Shown here: in pieces, positions 60,392-64,000 of the stretch
How positions within the stretch are numbered: the first letter of the stretch is position 1
Layout of the letters: the number at the start of each line of letters is the position of its first letter
The notes under the pieces: model-generated
Databases searched by the model: none
Told to the model about the DNA's origin: nothing
What the model saw: only the letters and a program-made list of their open reading frames with translations
NCBI GenBank assembly: GCA_944324305.1
Contig: CALUVV010000006.1
Span: 1 to 64,000, forward strand
Reading direction: 5' to 3'
Origin: Candidatus Gastranaerophilales bacterium
GTDB taxonomy: Bacteria > Cyanobacteriota > Vampirovibrionia > Gastranaerophilales > Gastranaerophilaceae
Length of the DNA stretch: 64,000 bases
Position numbers and translations under genes: made by a program

Positions 60392-60925
60392 TTATAAACT
60401 TTTGCTTAATTCGTAAGCTGCTTGCGGATATTTTGTATTTTGTGTCATTTGCGGAGTTCCGCAGCCGCCGGCGAGAATCATACCTTTATTCTCAAAACCA
60501 AGATAAGAACATATTGCAAGATAATGATCACGCGCAGGGGCTGTAACCATCTCTGAATTATCCCAAGCTGCAACAATTAAAGCAGATTTAAAGCCTTTAT
60601 TCATAAGTTTTGAATTAAAACTGTAAAATCTGTCTATAACAGTTTTTAATTGAGCGGAAATTCCAAAATAATAAATCGGTGAAACAAAAACAATCATATC
60701 TGTATTTAGTATGAGTTCTTTAATTTTGCCCATATCATCTTTTTGAATACAATCGCCGTTCATACCGCAGGCGTTGCAGCCCTGACAGGCGCCGATTTTT
60801 GCATGAGCAGCATCATAAACCTGAACCTCGTGTCCGTTTTCTACTGCACCTTTGATAAAATTATCTGCAAGTAAATTTGATGAACCTTTTTTGTGAGGAC
60901 TGCCTTCTAAAACTAATATTTTCAT
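60392..60925 (-). CDS. Flavodoxin-family NAD(P)H-dependent reductase
   Basis: 177 residues: ILVLEGSPHKKGSSNLLADN, GACQGCNACGMNGDCIQKDD and 'FVSPIYYFGISAQLKTVIDR'. Its Cys pattern (C-x2-C-x2-C-x5-C) is richer than in the paralogue at 59542 and could hold a cluster or a disulfide. Ribosome binding site AAGGAG lies in the tail of a gene remnant just upstream. Confidence 0.88.
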   Translation of the reverse strand: MKILVLEGSPHKKGSSNLLADNFIKGAVENGHEVQVYDAAHAKIGACQGCNACGMNGDCIQKDDMGKIKELILNTDMIVFVSPIYYFGISAQLKTVIDRFYSFNSKLMNKGFKSALIVAAWDNSEMVTAPARDHYLAICSYLGFENKGMILAGGCGTPQMTQNTKYPQAAYELSKSL

Positions 60926-60928
60926 AAT

Positions 60929-61048
60929 TTATTCTCCTTGATTTATAATTTTTTCTGCCATTTTTATACCTGCATTAAATGCAGCTTTTAAATCTTTCGG
61001 CAATTGTTCTTCAAGTTGTTTTTTCTTATGTTCAACATCAAAACAGCT
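60929..61048 (-). pseudogene. C-terminal gene remnant in operon
   Basis: A frame without start reads CFDVEHKKKQLEEQLPKD then LKAAFNAGIKMAEKIINQGE and TAA. It is plainly coding-like, yet upstream it runs into the SDR stop region. An operon gene, probably a small redox enzyme, was deleted here except for about 40 residues. Confidence 0.55.
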
Positions 61049-61053
61049 TGTTA

Positions 61054-61791
61054 TTAAGCTCCAACGCCACCGTCAACAACATAATCCGAACCTGTTACAA
61101 AGCTTGCCCCATCTGATGCTAAGAATAAAACAATCGGCGCAACTTCATCCGGTGTTCCGTATCGTCCAAGAGGCACAAGTTTTTGTACCATATCTTTATG
61201 TTTTTGTGCTTCAATTTCTGACAAATCAGTTTTATTGTAAATAGGGGTTTCTATCGGACCAACGCCTACTGAATTAACTCTTACACCGTCTTTTGCCCAG
61301 GTTCTTGTTAAAGTATATACTGCGGCTTTTGAAGCTGCATAAATTGACATATTAGTTACTGGCTTTGTAATCATGGTTGATGAAATATTTACAACATTTC
61401 CTTTGGTTTCTTTTAACAGAGGGTAACAGTTAACCGTTAAATCAATTAGGGCTTTAACATTTGTATTAAAAGTCAAGTCATACTGGCTTAAAGGTGCTTC
61501 AATAATAGGACAGACTGGTGCTGTACCTGCATTATTAATTAAAATATCCAATTGGCCGTATTTTGATTTAACTTCATCTATTACTTTTTTAATTTCTTCT
61601 GATTTTGTAATATCAGCAACAATATAGCTGATTTTTGAACTTAAATCTGCAGTTTCTTTTAATGTTTTTTCTGTTCTGCCAAGAATTAAAACATTAGCCC
61701 CGGCATTTGCAAAACTTTTTGCAACAGCCTGTCCGATGCCGCTTCCGGCACCTGTTACAATAACGGTTTTGTCTTTAAAACATTCATACAT
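61054..61791 (-). CDS. Short-chain dehydrogenase/reductase
   Basis: 245 residues of the classical SDR family: VTGAGSGIGQAVA (TGxxxGIG), 'ILINNAGTAP' (NNAG), catalytic Ser in 'VVNISSTM', and Y-x-x-x-K in 'IYAASKAAV'. C-terminal 'FVTGSDYVVDGGVGA'. Second gene of the TetR operon, 12 bases after it. NAD(P) preference and substrate cannot be told. Confidence 0.92.
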   Translation of the reverse strand: MYECFKDKTVIVTGAGSGIGQAVAKSFANAGANVLILGRTEKTLKETADLSSKISYIVADITKSEEIKKVIDEVKSKYGQLDILINNAGTAPVCPIIEAPLSQYDLTFNTNVKALIDLTVNCYPLLKETKGNVVNISSTMITKPVTNMSIYAASKAAVYTLTRTWAKDGVRVNSVGVGPIETPIYNKTDLSEIEAQKHKDMVQKLVPLGRYGTPDEVAPIVLFLASDGASFVTGSDYVVDGGVGA

Positions 61792-61803
61792 AAGTAATTC
61801 TCC

Positions 61804-62406
61804 TTATATTAAAAATTCTTTTAGAATTGAATTGAGTTGAATTTTGCAAAATTTATCCGACCAATCCAAAGGTTCAAATTTGCCGTCTGACATACACCAG
61901 CAGGTCATCATTCCGTATAGCTGACTGATAATTAAATGGGTTAAAAGTTCAATTGGAGTATCCTTTTTTAATTCATTATTTTGAACTGCATTTTCTAAAA
62001 TTTCTTTAAGCATTTCAAAGTCATAAACCCACTTTTGCCCGTCTTGGCTATTATTTATATTGTTTGGATCAATAACATCTTTTATCCATTCCCTGCAAAT
62101 ATTTATTCCATGAAATTCAACGCATTCCATAAAACGATAAAAATAATGAGTCAATCTATCAATTAAATTTGTGTCTTGTTTGTTTTTCAACTCATCTGCA
62201 ATTTCTTTAAAAGGATATCTTGAATATTCGGAAATAATATCTTCTTTGCGTTTAAAATAAATATAAAAAGTGCCTTTGGCAACACCTGCTTCTTTTGTGA
62301 TTTCTTCAACATTTATTGCTTTAAAACCTTTTTCTTTAAGCAGTTTTAAAGCTGCTTGTATAAGTTTTTTTCTTGTATTCTGTGCTGATTGTTGACGTTT
62401 ATTCAT
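61804..62406 (-). CDS. TetR family transcriptional regulator
   Basis: 200 residues. The N-terminal HTH spans about 10-57 (NTRKKLIQAALKLLKEKGFK, then VEEITKEAGVAKGTFYIYFK). A helical ligand-binding domain follows. It is the first gene of a leftward operon of redox enzymes, and a long palindrome covers its promoter, so self-repression with release by a small molecule is the expected mode. Ribosome binding site AAGGAG. Confidence 0.92.
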   Translation of the reverse strand: MNKRQQSAQNTRKKLIQAALKLLKEKGFKAINVEEITKEAGVAKGTFYIYFKRKEDIISEYSRYPFKEIADELKNKQDTNLIDRLTHYFYRFMECVEFHGINICREWIKDVIDPNNINNSQDGQKWVYDFEMLKEILENAVQNNELKKDTPIELLTHLIISQLYGMMTCWCMSDGKFEPLDWSDKFCKIQLNSILKEFLI

Positions 62407-62429
62407 GATATAAAACTCCTTGTAATATT

Positions 62430-62474
62430 ATTATACAATATTATGACTAAAAGTCAATGACTTTTAGTCATAAT
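62430..62474 (-). promoter_or_regulatory. TetR operon promoter with 35-bp palindromic operator
   Basis: On the minus strand TTGACT (62452-62457), a 16-nt spacer and TATAAT (62430-62435). A palindrome with 15-bp perfect arms ATTATGACTAAAAGT / ACTTTTAGTCATAAT and a 5-base centre (62440-62474) covers the -35 box and spacer. Its inner repeat TGACTAAAAGTCA is typical of TetR operators. Confidence 0.85.
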
Positions 62475-62569
62475 GTGAAGATTTTTATAGATTTTTTCTA
62501 GTACTACCTTGATAATTAACTGCATTAGAATTGTGTATAAAAAATTGTCTAGTAATTTGTTAAGAAATA

Positions 62570-62702
62570 TTAAACAAATAACAAATCTTTCAGCGCTGAA
62601 TATTGCTCACCAAAATTTTTCCCGTACTTCCAGACTTCTTTTGCTAGGTGTAAATGAAATCTATGTGCAAACGATCTGCTTAAAACTTTTCTATAACTTC
62701 TC
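62570..62702 (-). pseudogene. C-terminal fragment of transposon accessory gene
   Basis: The frame SYRKVLSRSFAHRFHLHLAK then EVWKYGKNFGEQYSALKDL and stop matches the end of the accessory protein at 49087 (HHKLAEGIWRRERTFEDLYQ). The ATPase gene that should lie between it and the transposase is absent except for a six-codon start (MKKYK). So this element copy has an internal deletion. Confidence 0.65.
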
Positions 62703-62752
62703 AGGTATATATTTTTAATTTCAAGACGTTCATTATTTGTACTTTTTCATTG

Positions 62753-64000
62753 TTATTCTCCGTATAAATTAAGATATTCATCACTTCTGATATATTTAGC
62801 GAGCCATTGCCTGTCGTCTTGATTGGTGCAGCCGTTAGACATAAGCCACTCATATTTTTCATAATCTGAATTAAAGAAAGGTCTGTTCATCTGCTGTTCA
62901 CGAGGTGTTAATTTTTTAGGCTTTGGCTGTTTGATTTCCTTAAATTCTTCAATTTCAATAATCGGTTCCGGCTCAGTTTCTAAAACTTCTGTATTTTCAG
63001 CAGGAAAATATTTTTTGTATTCCTTAACAGCTTTGTTTTTCAGCCGTTTTTGTTTTTGAATTTTCTGTTTAAAATCTTCCATATCAGTTACAGATCCGAG
63101 ATGATTTGCCATAGGGTGAGTTTTGGTAACCTGTCTTGCTGCGCATAAAAACTCGCCTTTTAGTGAATAAACATACACTTTTGACAAATCAAAAAGGCTG
63201 TATCTTACATATACAGGTTCTCTTAAACCAAACAAACTTTCGTTATAATAATTTGTACCTAAAAATCTTATACCGTTTCTGTGAATGAATTTTGTTTCTG
63301 TTTTCATCATCAAATCGTTTAAAATATTTTTGTCTATATTCTGTTTTTGAACAGTATTTAATATTTCCTGAATGGTTTTTGAACGGTCGTTAGGACAAGG
63401 CTTTGAGTTATGGTATTCAATCCAGCAGTCAATAAGTTTTATAACTTCCTGAACAGTTGGAATTCTGTTATTTGTCATTCTTTTGTGAAATTCTTTGTGT
63501 AATTTCTCGCCCCTCATAAGTCTAGCAGGCTTGTCTTGAATAGATGTTCCTGTATAAGAAATCATCATTTTTTCAAATTCTTCCTGAAATTCTCTAAAAA
63601 ATCGCTCAATTACTTTTGCTTTGGCATTTCTTACTTTTGCAAAAACTGATTTTATCCCTAGATTTGCATAAACTCCGTTAAAGCCTGCCTCATCAAAATT
63701 ACAGGATTGAAAATATTTTGCTCTGAATGCTCTGCCGTTATCCTGGTAAACAATTTTAGGAATTCTGCCGAGGTTTAAAACAGCATTTCTTAAAGCACTT
63801 GCGATACATTGAGTATTTTCTGACATCATAATTTCATAACCTACAAGTGCGGTTGATTTCCAGTCAAGAAATCCGACAAGTGTTGCTCTTTGAGGTTTTC
63901 CGGTAAATGGATTTATTACTTGAAAATTAAGAGTGTGGCCGTCTGCAATCAAAACTTCGCCAGCTTCAAGAAGCGAGGCATCTCTTTCAATATATGGTTC
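62753..64000 (-). CDS. DDE transposase (MuA/TnsB-like), second copy, N-terminus outside window
   Basis: The frame is open through the window edge at 64000; an internal ATG at 63952 is not the start, since the sequence before it (EPYIERDASLLEAGEVL) matches the other copy. It contains the RNase H-like DDE core (ADGH, VYQDNGRAF, IERFFREFQEEFE), a beta-barrel region and a C-terminal tail that would contact the ATPase, ending YIRSDEYLNLYGE. The visible part is unbroken, unlike the copy at 50600. Its partner ATPase has been deleted, so it may no longer move by itself. Confidence 0.85.
   Translation of the reverse strand, partial: EPYIERDASLLEAGEVLIADGHTLNFQVINPFTGKPQRATLVGFLDWKSTALVGYEIMMSENTQCIASALRNAVLNLGRIPKIVYQDNGRAFRAKYFQSCNFDEAGFNGVYANLGIKSVFAKVRNAKAKVIERFFREFQEEFEKMMISYTGTSIQDKPARLMRGEKLHKEFHKRMTNNRIPTVQEVIKLIDCWIEYHNSKPCPNDRSKTIQEILNTVQKQNIDKNILNDLMMKTETKFIHRNGIRFLGTNYYNESLFGLREPVYVRYSLFDLSKVYVYSLKGEFLCAARQVTKTHPMANHLGSVTDMEDFKQKIQKQKRLKNKAVKEYKKYFPAENTEVLETEPEPIIEIEEFKEIKQPKPKKLTPREQQMNRPFFNSDYEKYEWLMSNGCTNQDDRQWLAKYIRSDEYLNLYGE

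Noticed and set aside
62509-62718. Plus-strand open frame of 69 residues
   Set aside because: The minus strand here encodes the recognisable tail of the transposon accessory protein, so the plus frame is a shadow.
1-64000. CRISPR arrays, tRNA and rRNA genes
   Set aside because: No regularly spaced repeats, and no cloverleaf or rRNA-like stretches were recognised in either strand.

Overview
The window looks like a chromosome segment from an AT-rich gut bacterium of the non-photosynthetic cyanobacterial sister lineage (Melainabacteria/Vampirovibrionia, order Gastranaerophilales type). This rests on repeated prepilin-like genes with the FTLAEVLITLGIIGVVAA signature, a cyanobacterial-type DUF2993 protein and many proteins with an N-terminal 'N-x-x-F-x-G/A' tag. 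The taxonomic call is inference from gene style.

Positions 1-20600 are mainly core genome. Translation and RNA genes (prfA-ylxR-infB, rbfA-truB, pyrH-frr-cdsA-rnc-rpe) alternate with six prepilin-like genes. Four loci next to these pilin genes carry a run of exactly ten G inside the start of a short reading frame. In one (9340-10953) the run is in frame and the long pilin-like protein is open. In three (745, 11103, 13330) the frame stops just after the run, and adding one G (or losing two) would fuse the leader to the downstream pilin. This is a phase-variable pilin switch. Several genes also have TATAAT exactly 6 nt before ATG and no ribosome binding site, which points to leaderless mRNAs.

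Positions 20600-57600 are an accessory, defence-rich island, visibly more AT-rich. It holds a decayed HAD locus and a tyrosine recombinase, then a convergent restriction-modification set: a LAGLIDADG/PD-(D/E)XK nuclease, a paralogous pseudo-nuclease and two different methyltransferases. Next come a pair of DUF262 proteins (GmrSD type) and a DUF4917 protein. A lineage-specific cluster follows, with an AAA+ ATPase, a Walker-dead AAA+ paralogue, a zinc-protease-like protein and tagged unknowns. Then come an SNF2-like helicase with a type III restriction-modification system, a Mu/Tn7-like transposon whose transposase has three frameshifts, a CheR-like methyltransferase, and an HNH nuclease with a fused double adenine methyltransferase. 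Related 35-bp repeats bracket the last module.

Positions 57600-62500 are one leftward operon under a TetR regulator with a long palindrome over its promoter. It encodes redox and stress enzymes (SDR, two flavodoxin-fold reductases, a Dabb protein, two aldo/keto reductases). The window ends in a second, internally deleted copy of the Mu-like transposon, whose transposase runs off the edge.
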